DNA of 64,000 nucleotides from Aminipila luticellarii (GTDB lineage Bacteria > Bacillota > Clostridia > Peptostreptococcales > Anaerovoracaceae). The stretch covers positions 62,001 through 126,000 of the forward strand of contig NZ_CP035281.1 of NCBI RefSeq assembly GCF_004103735.1. Direction: 5' to 3'. Under the pieces are notes generated by a model. That model was given only the letters and a program-made list of their open reading frames with translations, had not been told where the DNA came from and made no database searches. A program made the position numbers and the translations under genes. The first letter of the stretch is position 1. Every line of letters starts with the position of its first letter. Positions 16,258 through 26,312 of this stretch are shown here, in pieces.

Positions 16258-17331
16258 CTATTTTATCACAGCAGTCACTAAATCGCCGGCTTCTTTTGTA
16301 CCGACGGCTTTTGTTCCTTCCGTATAAAGATCGGGTGTTCTATAGCCATCTGCAAGAACCTTTTTGACCGCCGTTTCGATGTCATCTGCTTCGGCAGAAA
16401 GTCCGAAGGTATATCGGAGCATCATAGCGGCAGAAAGAATCGTTGCCATGGGGTTTGCTTTATTCTGCCCGGCAATATCCGGAGCAGAACCGTGTACCGG
16501 TTCGTACATGCCGAAGTTGCCTTTCGCAAGGCTGGCCGACGGGAGCATACCAATAGAGCCTGTGATCATGCTGGCTTCGTCGGAAAGAATGTCTCCGAAA
16601 ATGTTGCTGGTCACGATCACATCAAACTGCTTGGGATTGCGGACCATCTGCATGGTGGCGTTGTCAATATACAGATTATCTAATGTGACTTCCGGATAAT
16701 CCACAGAGACTTCCGCTACGATTCTTCTCCAAAGTCTGGAGCTTTCCAGCACATTGGCTTTATCCACACTGGTTACTTTCTTATTTCTTTTCATAGCCAT
16801 GTCAAATGCGACGATAGCAATTCTTCGCACCTCTTCTTCGGCGTACTGCTCAATATCGTAAGCGGCAGGGCCTAAATCCGTGTCCTTAAAGCCTTTTTCC
16901 CCAAAGTAAATACCTCCGGTGAGTTCTCGAACGACCACCAGATCAAGCCCGCCTTCAACGATTTCAGGTTTGAGCGGGCAGGCGTCTGCCAGCTCGTCAA
17001 AGAGCAGAGCCGGCCGCAGGTTGGCAAACAGACCCAGTTCTTTTCTTAAGCCGAGTAAAGCTCTTTCCGGTCTTTGGTCTCCCGGCAGCGTATCCCACTG
17101 CCAGCCCCCTACCGCACCTAAAAGTACGGCACCGCTGGCTTTGCAGATATCAATAGTTTCCTGCGGAAGACAGCCGCCCGTTTCGTCAATCGCGCAGCCT
17201 CCTGCCAAAACCTTCGTATATTCAAATTTGTGACCGTATTTTTCTCCGATTTTATCTAAAACCTTGACGGTCTCGGCAACCACTTCCGGTCCGATTCCAT
17301 CCCCTGGTATTAATGCAATTTTATAGTTCAT
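16258..17331 (-). CDS. leuB: 3-isopropylmalate dehydrogenase
   Basis: NAD-dependent oxidative decarboxylation of 3-isopropylmalate to 4-methyl-2-oxopentanoate. The 357-residue protein starts with [13 protein letters not shown], carries the substrate-loop arginines ([16 protein letters not shown], residues 91-106), the [25 protein letters not shown] metal-site block and [18 protein letters not shown] near 275. This is the LeuB pattern rather than isocitrate dehydrogenase. GAGGAG precedes the ATG. It is the second gene of the leu operon. Confidence 0.96.
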   Translation of the reverse strand: MNYKIALIPGDGIGPEVVAETVKVLDKIGEKYGHKFEYTKVLAGGCAIDETGGCLPQETIDICKASGAVLLGAVGGWQWDTLPGDQRPERALLGLRKELGLFANLRPALLFDELADACPLKPEIVEGGLDLVVVRELTGGIYFGEKGFKDTDLGPAAYDIEQYAEEEVRRIAIVAFDMAMKRNKKVTSVDKANVLESSRLWRRIVAEVSVDYPEVTLDNLYIDNATMQMVRNPKQFDVIVTSNIFGDILSDEASMITGSIGMLPSASLAKGNFGMYEPVHGSAPDIAGQNKANPMATILSAAMMLRYTFGLSAEADDIETAVKKVLADGYRTPDLYTEGTKAVGTKEAGDLVTAVIK

Positions 17332-17422
17332 ACTTCTTCTCCTCTTAGAGCAAGTATCGTCTTATGAGTACTTGCAGTTATTTTTTGCTCACATTCTTAT
17401 TTATAACATACGCAGTCGTTGT

Positions 17423-19123
17423 TTAATCCGCTAACGGACGAATTTTTTCCTGCCTGTTAAGGGCGGAAACCAACGCGTTGATAGAAGCCAGAATAATATC
17501 GTCGTGAATACCGATGCCCCAATAAAGCTTGCCGCTCTTATCCGTCAATGCGACATAAGCGCAGGCTCTGGAATTGGAATCCGCCTCAAGGGCATGTTCT
17601 GAATAGGTGACAAAGGTATAATCAAAGGTATAAGGCGTCTTTTTAAGTGCATTGCTCACGGCATCCAGACGCCCGTTTCCAGCAGCGGAAACCTCAAACT
17701 CATTGCCGTCGATCGTCACCTTGATATCTACCAGCATGCCGTCATCGCTCTTATAAGTGGAAACCTTTTTAAACGTTGCGTCGGTAATATCTACCGGAGA
17801 AAAGATATTGATGTATTCCCCGTCAAATATTTCATAGATTTCATCCGCAGTCAACTCCTTGTGTGCATTGTCGGAGATTCCTTTGATCAGGTATCCTACT
17901 TCTTCCCGCATTTTTTGAGGAATAGCGTATCCATAATTTTGTTCAAGGATATAAGCAATGCCGCCCTTACCGGACTGACTGTTAATACGGATTACGTCCG
18001 CATCGTATTTACGTCCCACGTCGTGGGGATCAATAGGCAGATAAGGAACCGTCCATTTGTCTGTTTGATGTTCCTCATGAAAGGCCATGCCTTTGGCAAT
18101 AGCGTCCTGATGAGAACCGGAAAATGCTGCAAATACCAACTGACCGCCGTAAGGCTGTCTTGGATGGACGGCCAAATCCGTAAATTTTTCATATTTTTCT
18201 ACAATAGAAGGCATATCGGAGAAGTCCAGACCCGGATCGACTCCATGGGCGAACATGTTCATAGCGACGGTTATGATATCCACATTTCCTGTACGTTCCC
18301 CGTTTCCGAACAGCGTTCCTTCCACCCGGTCACCGCCGGCGAGAAGGCCCAGTTCCGCATCCGCAACGGCAGTTCCTCTGTCGTTGTGTGGATGAAGAGA
18401 AAGAATAACGTGCTCCCTGCCGTGAAGGTGGTCGCTCATATATTCAATCTGACTGGCATAAACGTGCGGCATGGACATGGATACCGTGGCCGGCAGATTG
18501 ATAATGACCTTGTTTGCAGGGGATGGCTGCCAGATGTCTATGACCTCATTGCAGATTCTCAGAGCAAATTCCATCTCTGTACCGGTAAAGCTTTCCGGTG
18601 AATATTCAAAAGATATTTGACTTTCCGGCATAGTCTGCCTGTATTTATTCAAAAGCCTTGCTCCACTTGTGGCGATTTCTACGATTTCATCCGGTGTTTT
18701 TTTAAAGACCTGCTGCCTTTGTGCGAAAGACGTGGAGTTGTAAAGATGTACAATCGCTTTTTTTACACCCTTCAAGGATTCAAAAGTCCTTTTTATAATG
18801 TGCTCTCTGGATTGAGTAAGCACCTGAATCGTCACATCATCAGGAATGAGATCCTTTTCAATCAGCGTTCTTAAAAAAATATATTCTGTTTTAGAGGCGG
18901 CGGGAAAGCCGACCTCTATCTCTTTGAATCCGAGGCTTACGAGGAACTGGAAAAATTCAATCTTTTCATCTAGGCTCATGGGAACGATCAGCGCTTGATT
19001 GCCATCGCGAAGGTCTACACTGCACCAAGCTGGCGGTTCTGTGATGTGATCCTTCTTGACCCACTTAAATTCGTTGACCGGCGGCATAAAATAACCGACG
19101 TTATACTTTTCATAATTTTTCAT
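17423..19123 (-). CDS. leuA: 2-isopropylmalate synthase, long form
   Basis: Condenses acetyl-CoA with 3-methyl-2-oxobutanoate, the entry step to leucine. The 566-residue protein is the long type-2 LeuA form: a TIM barrel with DLRDGNQAL near residue 40, HPHNDRGTAVADAELG near 245 and GNGERTGNVD, followed by a communicating region and a C-terminal LeuA allosteric dimerisation domain (about 440-560), which normally binds leucine. The frame extends 17 codons upstream, but the ATG at 19123 has AAGGAGG at 8-nt spacing. It is the first gene of the leu operon, divergent from ilvB. Confidence 0.95.
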   Translation of the reverse strand: MKNYEKYNVGYFMPPVNEFKWVKKDHITEPPAWCSVDLRDGNQALIVPMSLDEKIEFFQFLVSLGFKEIEVGFPAASKTEYIFLRTLIEKDLIPDDVTIQVLTQSREHIIKRTFESLKGVKKAIVHLYNSTSFAQRQQVFKKTPDEIVEIATSGARLLNKYRQTMPESQISFEYSPESFTGTEMEFALRICNEVIDIWQPSPANKVIINLPATVSMSMPHVYASQIEYMSDHLHGREHVILSLHPHNDRGTAVADAELGLLAGGDRVEGTLFGNGERTGNVDIITVAMNMFAHGVDPGLDFSDMPSIVEKYEKFTDLAVHPRQPYGGQLVFAAFSGSHQDAIAKGMAFHEEHQTDKWTVPYLPIDPHDVGRKYDADVIRINSQSGKGGIAYILEQNYGYAIPQKMREEVGYLIKGISDNAHKELTADEIYEIFDGEYINIFSPVDITDATFKKVSTYKSDDGMLVDIKVTIDGNEFEVSAAGNGRLDAVSNALKKTPYTFDYTFVTYSEHALEADSNSRACAYVALTDKSGKLYWGIGIHDDIILASINALVSALNRQEKIRPLAD

Positions 19124-19193
19124 TTTAAATTCCTCCTTGTTTTGCCTCGTAAGCAAATATTTTTCATAATTCATTATCTATTCATGATTTTAC

Positions 19194-19222
19194 ATACTAA
19201 TAGAGGTTTTGTGTTTTGTCAA
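19194..19222 (-). promoter_or_regulatory. Promoter of the leu operon
   Basis: Minus-strand TTGACA (19222-19217), 17-nt spacer, TAGTAT (19199-19194). The leader is only about 65 nt, too short for a T-box or attenuator. Confidence 0.75.
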
Positions 19223-19264
19223 TAACAAATGGTAAAATAATTTGTGAATTTTAACAAAAAATCG

Positions 19265-19292
19265 TTGACTTTTTTCTTCGTGCCTATATAAT
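19265..19292 (+). promoter_or_regulatory. Promoter of the ilv operon
   Basis: TTGACT (19265-19270), 16-nt spacer, TATAAT (19287-19292). The leader of about 85 nt contains two small imperfect hairpins but no leader ORF, T-box or intrinsic terminator that I can see. Confidence 0.75.
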
Positions 19293-19385
19293 AGGTATTA
19301 AACACCACAAATCGTAGTGGCTCTGGAGCGCACATTCCAAGAAAAAAATATGTGCAAATTTTAAGAAAGAAGGGAAGTAAACAAA

Positions 19386-21047
19386 ATGAAATTAACAGGA
19401 TCTGAAATTGTTGCAGAAGTATTGCTAGAGCAAAAAGTCGATACCGTTTTTGGGTATCCCGGAGGCACCATCCTCAACATTTATGACACCCTCTACAATT
19501 ATCAGGACAAAATTAAGCACATTCTTGCTTCTCATGAACAGCATGCTGCCCATGCAGCTGACGGTTATGCAAGAGCCACTGGAAAAACAGGTGTAGTATT
19601 CGCAACAAGTGGCCCGGGAGCGACGAATCTGGTAACAGGAATCGCAACCGCCTTTATGGATAGTATTCCAATGGTAGCTATTACTTGCAACGTACCGGAT
19701 TCTCTGATCGGAAGAGATGCTTTTCAGGAGATTTGCATCACAGGAGTAACGATGCCTATTACAAAGCACAACTACTTTGTTAACCGAATTGAAGATTTGG
19801 CAGATGCTCTTAGAAATGCGTTCAGGATCGCTCAGAGCGGAAGAAAAGGTCCGGTTTTAGTAGATATTACCAAGGACGTGACCGCAGCGGTATTTGACTA
19901 TGAAAAAAAGAAGCCTTTGCCGGTTCTGGAAATGCCGAAAGCCAATCCGGAGGAGATTCAGGAGGTTGCGGATTTAATTAATAAAGCCCGGCGGCCTATC
20001 GTGTACTTCGGAGGCGGCGTAGCGTCTTCCTGTGCATCCCATCAGTTGGCGGAATTGTTACAGAAGGCAGATATGCCGGGTACATATACTATGATGGCCG
20101 CAGGCGTATTGAGTTATGACGATAAGAAGAATCTGGGCTTGATCGGAATGCACGGAAGTGTTGCTTCCAATAAAGCGATCGACAAAGCCGATCTGGTTCT
20201 GGCTCTTGGCACGAGATTCAGTGACCGGGTTGCTTTGAACATGCAAAAGTTCGCCAAGGATGCTACGATTGTTCAGATCGATATTGATAAGAGTGAAATT
20301 AATAAAAATGTTCTAGTAGATTTGAGTATTGTAAGTGATGTAAAGGACGCTTTGGAAAAATTGATTCCATTAGTTGAAAAAGTAGAAAGAACGGAATGGA
20401 TCGATAAGCTTCGAGAATGGAAAAAGGTTAGAGGGGATAAAAAAGAGGGAGCAGCGAAGCTTCACCCGGTAGAAATTGTTACGTCTGCCTGTGACCTGAC
20501 CGATAAAGAAACCATATATGTTACCGATGTAGGGCAGCATCAAATGTGGGCGGCTCAATATTTAAAGCATAAAAACACCAGAAGCTTTTTGACCAGCGGA
20601 GGTCTTGGCACCATGGGATTCGGTTACGGAGCTGCCATTGGAGCGCAGATTGGATGTCCGCAGAAAAGAGTCATTCATTTCACAGGTGACGGTTCTTTCC
20701 ATATGAATTTAGCAGAAGCTTGTACAGCTGTCAGCAATAACCTTCCGATCATCACCATTATCATGAATAACAGTGTTTTGGGAATGGTTTATCAGTGGCA
20801 GACGGCTTTTTACGGTAAGAGATACTCCTCCACCACCCCAGAACGAAAGACGGACTTTGTTAAAGTAATCGAGGGCTTTGGCGGAAAAGGCTACAGAGCT
20901 ACCAACCCGGAGGAATTCGAAGCAGCGTTTAAAGAGGCGCTTAAAGCCGAGGGGCCGGTTTGGATAGACTGCATCATCTCAAGGGAAGAACGGGTTCTTC
21001 CAATGATTCCAAATGGCGGAACTGTAAACGATATGATTGTAGGATAG
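19386..21047 (+). CDS. ilvB: Acetolactate synthase large (catalytic) subunit
   Basis: Thiamine-diphosphate and FAD dependent; forms acetolactate or acetohydroxybutyrate, the common first step to valine, leucine and isoleucine. The 553-residue protein has GYPGGTILNIYD at the N-terminus, the catalytic glutamate in the SHEQHAAHAADGYARATG block (residues 46-63), a central FAD-type domain, and the ThDP/Mg motif GDGSFHMNLAEACTAVSNN near 435-455. It is the first gene of the ilv operon, with the regulatory subunit 16 nt downstream. This is the anabolic AHAS type, given the ilvN partner. Confidence 0.96.
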   Translation: MKLTGSEIVAEVLLEQKVDTVFGYPGGTILNIYDTLYNYQDKIKHILASHEQHAAHAADGYARATGKTGVVFATSGPGATNLVTGIATAFMDSIPMVAITCNVPDSLIGRDAFQEICITGVTMPITKHNYFVNRIEDLADALRNAFRIAQSGRKGPVLVDITKDVTAAVFDYEKKKPLPVLEMPKANPEEIQEVADLINKARRPIVYFGGGVASSCASHQLAELLQKADMPGTYTMMAAGVLSYDDKKNLGLIGMHGSVASNKAIDKADLVLALGTRFSDRVALNMQKFAKDATIVQIDIDKSEINKNVLVDLSIVSDVKDALEKLIPLVEKVERTEWIDKLREWKKVRGDKKEGAAKLHPVEIVTSACDLTDKETIYVTDVGQHQMWAAQYLKHKNTRSFLTSGGLGTMGFGYGAAIGAQIGCPQKRVIHFTGDGSFHMNLAEACTAVSNNLPIITIIMNNSVLGMVYQWQTAFYGKRYSSTTPERKTDFVKVIEGFGGKGYRATNPEEFEAAFKEALKAEGPVWIDCIISREERVLPMIPNGGTVNDMIVG

Positions 21048-21063
21048 GAAAGGAGAGCATGCG

Positions 21064-21585
21064 ATGACAATGAGAAAAGAAGTAATCAGTATTTTTGTTG
21101 ATAATCAGGCAAATGTTCTCAGCAGAGTTGTCAGTCTGTTTGGGAGGAGAGGCTTCAATATCGATTCTTTGACCGTATCGGCTACCAATAACCCAGAGAT
21201 CTCAAGAATAACGGTTGTCTTTACAGGAACCGATCAAGCCTTAAATCAGATTATTACACAGACAGAAAAGCTGGAAGTAGTAAAGGAAATATTTCCTCTT
21301 GGAAAAGAGGATAGTGTATATCGAGAACTTTTGCTCGTGAAGATAAAGGCGGATAAAACAAATCGGTCGGCTCTTCGAGAAATCGTAGATATTTTCAGAG
21401 GAAAGATCATTGACCTTTCAAAGGAAAGTGTAGTCATTGAAATGACGGGCGCTCCGGATAAGATCGATGGATTTATGAATATGGTCAGCTGCTATGAAAT
21501 CATAGAGATGTGCAGAACCGGCGTAACCGGAATTAAAAGAGGGCTTGCTACGCCTTCCTGCTGTCAGGAAGATGCAGAACTTTAG
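21064..21585 (+). CDS. ilvN: Acetolactate synthase small (regulatory) subunit
   Basis: ACT-domain subunit that activates IlvB and confers valine feedback inhibition in characterised homologues. The 173-residue protein has an N-terminal ACT domain (VISIFVDNQANVLSRVV, GFNIDSLTV, residues 6-40) and the usual C-terminal ferredoxin-like half, ending in a short Cys-containing tail. AAAGGAG lies 8 nt before the ATG. Co-transcription with ilvB is expected. Confidence 0.95.
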   Translation: MTMRKEVISIFVDNQANVLSRVVSLFGRRGFNIDSLTVSATNNPEISRITVVFTGTDQALNQIITQTEKLEVVKEIFPLGKEDSVYRELLLVKIKADKTNRSALREIVDIFRGKIIDLSKESVVIEMTGAPDKIDGFMNMVSCYEIIEMCRTGVTGIKRGLATPSCCQEDAEL

Positions 21586-21636
21586 AATAGAGTTTCTGAT
21601 CAACGATTAATAAAAGGTTTAATATTTAATAGCTAA

Positions 21637-22653
<1,017 letters not shown>

Positions 22654-22710
22654 GCTCTTTTGGATGTATCAAGCTGAAATAAATTTATGATGATGAAGAG
22701 GAGATTGCGT

Positions 22711-24384
22711 ATGACACGAAGAAGTGCAAGCGTGACTCAAGGGATAGAAAAGGCTCCGATGAGAAGCCTTTTTTATGCGATGGGTTATACGAAGGAAGAA
22801 TTAGATAGACCCTTGATCGGTGTGGTTTCAGCACACAGCGAAATCGTGCCGGGGCACTATCACTTAGATAAAATAGCGGATGCTGTAAAAGCCGGCGTTC
22901 GAATGGCAGGCGGAACACCGATTATGATCCCGTCTATCGGTGTTTGCGACGGAATCGCTATGGGGCATATCGGCATGAAATACAGCCTTGCAAGCAGAGA
23001 GCTGATCGCTGACAGTGTAGAGACCATGGCACTGGCACATGCGTTGGATGGATTGGTACTGGTTCCGAACTGCGATAAAATCGTTCCCGGTATGGTTATG
23101 GGAGCAGTTCGAATCAATCTTCCGACAGTTGTATGCTCCGGAGGGCCTATGCTGTCTGGGCTGGTAGATGATGAGGATATAAGCTTGTCCAAAATCTTTG
23201 AAGCGGTTGGCGCCAGAAAAGCAAACCTGATCGATGATGAAAAATTAGAGGAGTTTGAACAGGGCTGCTGTCCGGGATGCGGATCCTGTGCCGGTATGTA
23301 TACGGCCAACAGTATGAATTGCTTATGTGAAGCACTGGGGATCGCTCTGCCGGGGAATGGCACGATTCCGGCTGTTCACAATGGTAGAATGCGTCTGGCA
23401 AAGCACGCAGGCATGGCAATCATGAATTTGGTAGAAAAAGACATCAAAGCCAGAGATATTGTCAACGAAAGGTCCATCACCAATGCGCTCCGATGTGATA
23501 TGGCGCTGGGATGCTCTTCAAACAGCGTGTTGCATCTGCTCGCTATCGCAAATGAAGCAGGTGTACCGCTGGACTTAAAGAGGTTCAACAAAGAAAGCGA
23601 AAAAACGCCGAACTTGTGTCATCTGGCTCCTGCGGGGGAGACCCATATGCAGGACTTAAATCTGGCAGGAGGAATTCCGGCAGTTCAGAGCGAGCTGGCT
23701 AAAAAGGGAATGCTGGATTTGGATGTCATCACCGCTACCGGCCAGACATTGGGCGAAAATATAAAGAATGCCAAAAACAAGAAGCCGGATACCATCCGGC
23801 CAATCGAAAAGCCTTATAGCGAGACGGGCGGTATCGCTGTCCTGTTCGGAAACATCGCAACAGAAGGCTGCGTAGTGAAGAGGAGTGCTGTAGCGCCTGA
23901 AATGCTGACGCATTCCGGACCGGCCAGAATATTCAACTCTGAAGAAGAGGCTATCGATGCCATTTACAAGGGTAAAATTGTCGGCGGCGACGTAGTCGTT
24001 ATTCGTTACGAAGGACCGAAAGGCGGCCCGGGCATGCGAGAAATGTTAAATCCAACCAGTGCCCTTGCAGGGATGAAGCTGGATAAGACCGTAGCACTTA
24101 TCACAGACGGAAGATTCAGCGGAGCAAGCCGGGGCGCATCGATCGGACATGTATGTCCGGAGGCGGCAAACGGCGGAAATATCGGACTCTTGGAAGAAGG
24201 GGACATTATAGAAATTAATATTCCGGAATACTCCATCCATGCAAAAGTCTCTGAGGAAGAGTTCGCAAAGAGAAAAGAGCATTACGTTGCACCGGAACCA
24301 AACATTAAGACCGGATGGCTGGGCAGATATGCCAAGATCGTGGATTCGGCGGCAAAAGGTGCAGTTATGAAGCAGGAGTTCTAA
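22711..24384 (+). CDS. ilvD: Dihydroxy-acid dehydratase
   Basis: Fe-S dehydratase that gives the 2-oxo acid precursors of valine and isoleucine. The 557-residue protein has cluster cysteines in [10 protein letters not shown] (near residue 113) and [20 protein letters not shown] (near 182) and the C-terminal [19 protein letters not shown] block near 470. The frame opens at 22687, but the ATG at 22711 is 7 nt after GAGGAG and gives the normal family length. It is the last gene of the ilv operon, followed by a strong terminator. Confidence 0.96.
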   Translation: MTRRSASVTQGIEKAPMRSLFYAMGYTKEELDRPLIGVVSAHSEIVPGHYHLDKIADAVKAGVRMAGGTPIMIPSIGVCDGIAMGHIGMKYSLASRELIADSVETMALAHALDGLVLVPNCDKIVPGMVMGAVRINLPTVVCSGGPMLSGLVDDEDISLSKIFEAVGARKANLIDDEKLEEFEQGCCPGCGSCAGMYTANSMNCLCEALGIALPGNGTIPAVHNGRMRLAKHAGMAIMNLVEKDIKARDIVNERSITNALRCDMALGCSSNSVLHLLAIANEAGVPLDLKRFNKESEKTPNLCHLAPAGETHMQDLNLAGGIPAVQSELAKKGMLDLDVITATGQTLGENIKNAKNKKPDTIRPIEKPYSETGGIAVLFGNIATEGCVVKRSAVAPEMLTHSGPARIFNSEEEAIDAIYKGKIVGGDVVVIRYEGPKGGPGMREMLNPTSALAGMKLDKTVALITDGRFSGASRGASIGHVCPEAANGGNIGLLEEGDIIEINIPEYSIHAKVSEEEFAKRKEHYVAPEPNIKTGWLGRYAKIVDSAAKGAVMKQEF

Positions 24385-24451
24385 TCGTAAACTTTCATAA
24401 CAATACGATTATAAATACGCAAGATTATTTTCCTAAAATATATAAGTAATC

Positions 24452-24505
24452 AAAAAGAAACTGGGAACCGGTGGTTATAGAACTGCCAGTTCCCAGTTTC
24501 TTTTT
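24452..24505. terminator. Bidirectional terminator between ilvD and the zinc-ribbon gene
   Basis: A 17-bp stem (24452-24468 with 24489-24505) runs from an A-tract to a T-tract with a 20-nt apical region. It serves ilvD on the plus strand and the convergent operon on the minus strand. Confidence 0.85.
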
Positions 24506-24540
24506 GCTAGAGAAAATTTTCCCAACTGTATCATTTTATT

Positions 24541-24948
24541 TTACTCCGGCATCTTCTTGCCGCATTTACTGCAGAACTGAAACCCTTCTCCGAGTTTTGC
24601 ACCGCAGTATGGACAGAAAGCGGAAACTTCGAAATCCAAAGAAGTCTCTTTTTCCGGCATAGAGCCTGTATCGGTTTTTTTATGAACTAATTCCTGCAAA
24701 GGGTCGCTTTCTTCTGTTTCATCAACAATATCAAACTCAGAAAAACGGTCTTTACTCGTTGCATTATTGAAATTATAAACAGCCTGGACGATGGCTATTC
24801 CGACAAAGACAATTCCGAACAAGGAAAAAAATGCAGGAGCACCCATGCCGGCTGCACCGATTGTCCAGATAACACCGAATATTCCAACGAAGACAGAACT
24901 CAATCCGCTCATCATAGAAGGCCCTCGGCCCGGTTTAATACTTTTCAT
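24541..24948 (-). CDS. Small membrane protein with C-terminal zinc ribbon
   Basis: A 135-residue protein of unknown function. Two hydrophobic stretches (about residues 15-35 and 38-58) indicate two membrane helices. An acidic linker follows, then a C-terminal zinc ribbon CPYCG...CSKCGKKMPE. The ribbon resembles the DUF-type zinc ribbons on clostridial membrane proteins. The start at 24948 has GGAGG at 6-nt spacing and overlaps the comFB-like gene by 14 nt, so the two are coupled. It is the last gene of a four-gene operon. Confidence 0.8.
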   Translation of the reverse strand: MKSIKPGRGPSMMSGLSSVFVGIFGVIWTIGAAGMGAPAFFSLFGIVFVGIAIVQAVYNFNNATSKDRFSEFDIVDETEESDPLQELVHKKTDTGSMPEKETSLDFEVSAFCPYCGAKLGEGFQFCSKCGKKMPE

Positions 24949-25249
24949 ATATATCCTCCATTTTAAACGAAGCATAAGGGGTCTTATGGCGGCAATTTTG
25001 GGAAACCACCTGTGCCGCCTGGGAAAGTGCACTTAACAGATCCGCCTCATATTGAAGAGAAAGCGTATCGAGTTTTGAATACATTTCACCTTCATAGGTG
25101 ACCACGTATTTGGGCGGCAGAAGGTTTAGAGCATAGGAAGCAATATCCAGCCTGCATTCATCGCATGTGCAGCACCCAAGCTTATCGATTGTTTCGTCCA
25201 GTTTTTGAAGAACAATGGATTCCATGATATTTTTTAAAATAATTTTCAT
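24935..25249 (-). CDS. ComFB-like protein
   Basis: A 104-residue protein similar to the late-competence protein ComFB family. The recognisable features are an N-terminal helix (NIMESIVLQKLDETIDKLG), the CCTCDECRLDIASYALNLLPPKYV block (residues 27-50) with four cysteines, and a helical C-terminus. ComFB homologues have been reported to bind cyclic dinucleotides, so a c-di-GMP receptor role is possible; this window also encodes a diguanylate cyclase. No competence genes are adjacent. The start at 25249 has GGGGAG at 7-nt spacing, replacing a frame opening at 25312. Confidence 0.75.
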   Translation of the reverse strand: MKIILKNIMESIVLQKLDETIDKLGCCTCDECRLDIASYALNLLPPKYVVTYEGEMYSKLDTLSLQYEADLLSALSQAAQVVSQNCRHKTPYASFKMEDIYEKY

Positions 25250-25268
25250 TGCATATCTCCCCTTTAGG

Positions 25269-26312
25269 TTAAGCATAATTCGTGTCTGGCAGAAGCTCCA
25301 ATTGCAGGTCAAAGATCTTCTTGGAAAGTTGTTCCGGATTTATTTGGTCCAGCTGATGCATATATACCTCCGGTGCGTGTGTACTGCTGTCCCCTGTTGG
25401 TATTAAAGCTGCTCGCTCGGACAGGAAGGAAGGTTTTATCTTATTAAAATCTTCCACCGTTGGAGCCATAGATGCAAATTGAATCAGAACCTTTTGATTG
25501 GAAGCCAAATCAGCCGCATCTATCTGACCTTTTTCAGGGAGGGAGTATGTCACGCCGTACTTGCCATATCCCCATGTTTCCAAAGGAATTTCTGTCACAA
25601 TATCTGCCGGATTGACCGCATTAAAAATATTTAAGTCGTAACGCTCCGGATCTATTTTTGCCACGTTAGGGGTTGCAAAGGTATATCCATAGATGTTTGT
25701 TCGAGGGGCTAATGTTTCGCCTTCGGACAATTCGGCTGCCAGCAGGTTGGCGACGGCCGCACCTCGGCTATGGCCTGTAATTAAGAATTTAGTACTTGAT
25801 GGGGAACAATGCAGTGCCTGTACATATGCATTTAAGTCGGATAACAGTGCTTTTTCTGCCTTTTGAAAACCTTCATGCACGTCGGGGCTGCTGCCCGAAT
25901 TATTTATATTAAAATTGCTGATCCACTCACTTTCCCCGCTGGTTCCTCTGACCACTACGGCAATCAGCGTAAAATCCCTGTCCCCGCATTGAATGGTCTT
26001 ATGGGCAAAGGAATAGCCCGCCAAATCCGTATCCCGAGCAGAGGATTTCTGATAAGAGTCTTTGTCATAGATCGAATCATTCGTAAAGCCGTAAGAAGTC
26101 AGCAGCTTTTCAATCGTTGCACTGGTGTCGCCGTAAGCAGCTGAACTTAAAGCCAGCGAAAGCTTTGCCAAGTCCAAGCTGAACTGAGTGGACGGCTGTT
26201 CAAAAAGAAGCTCCCTGTTGTTTGATGCAAAGGCAATACCGGAGTTAGCAGAAATAAAAGCAAAAAGAACCACAGTCGATATAGTAAGAAGCCATTTAAT
26301 TTTCCGTATCAT
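25269..26312 (-). CDS. Secreted class 3 lipase-like protein
   Basis: A 347-residue alpha/beta hydrolase with an N-terminal signal peptide (hydrophobic residues about 7-28, likely cleavage near AFAS). The nucleophile elbow is GHSRG near residue 180, in the FLITGHSRGAAVANLLA context typical of lipase class 3. An upstream VVVRGTSGESEW segment resembles the oxyanion-hole region. The natural substrate is unknown. The start overlaps the DUF815 gene by 17 nt and the ComFB-like gene follows 19 nt after the stop, so it sits in a coupled operon. Confidence 0.85.
   Translation of the reverse strand: MIRKIKWLLTISTVVLFAFISANSGIAFASNNRELLFEQPSTQFSLDLAKLSLALSSAAYGDTSATIEKLLTSYGFTNDSIYDKDSYQKSSARDTDLAGYSFAHKTIQCGDRDFTLIAVVVRGTSGESEWISNFNINNSGSSPDVHEGFQKAEKALLSDLNAYVQALHCSPSSTKFLITGHSRGAAVANLLAAELSEGETLAPRTNIYGYTFATPNVAKIDPERYDLNIFNAVNPADIVTEIPLETWGYGKYGVTYSLPEKGQIDAADLASNQKVLIQFASMAPTVEDFNKIKPSFLSERAALIPTGDSSTHAPEVYMHQLDQINPEQLSKKIFDLQLELLPDTNYA

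Noticed and set aside
19124-19385. T-box or leader-peptide control of the leu and ilv operons
   Set aside because: The leaders are about 65 and 85 nt, lack a T-box motif and an intrinsic terminator, and hold no Leu/Val/Ile-rich ORF.
22860-23363. 167-residue minus-strand ORF
   Set aside because: Shadow of ilvD, whose Fe-S cysteine motifs occupy the same region.
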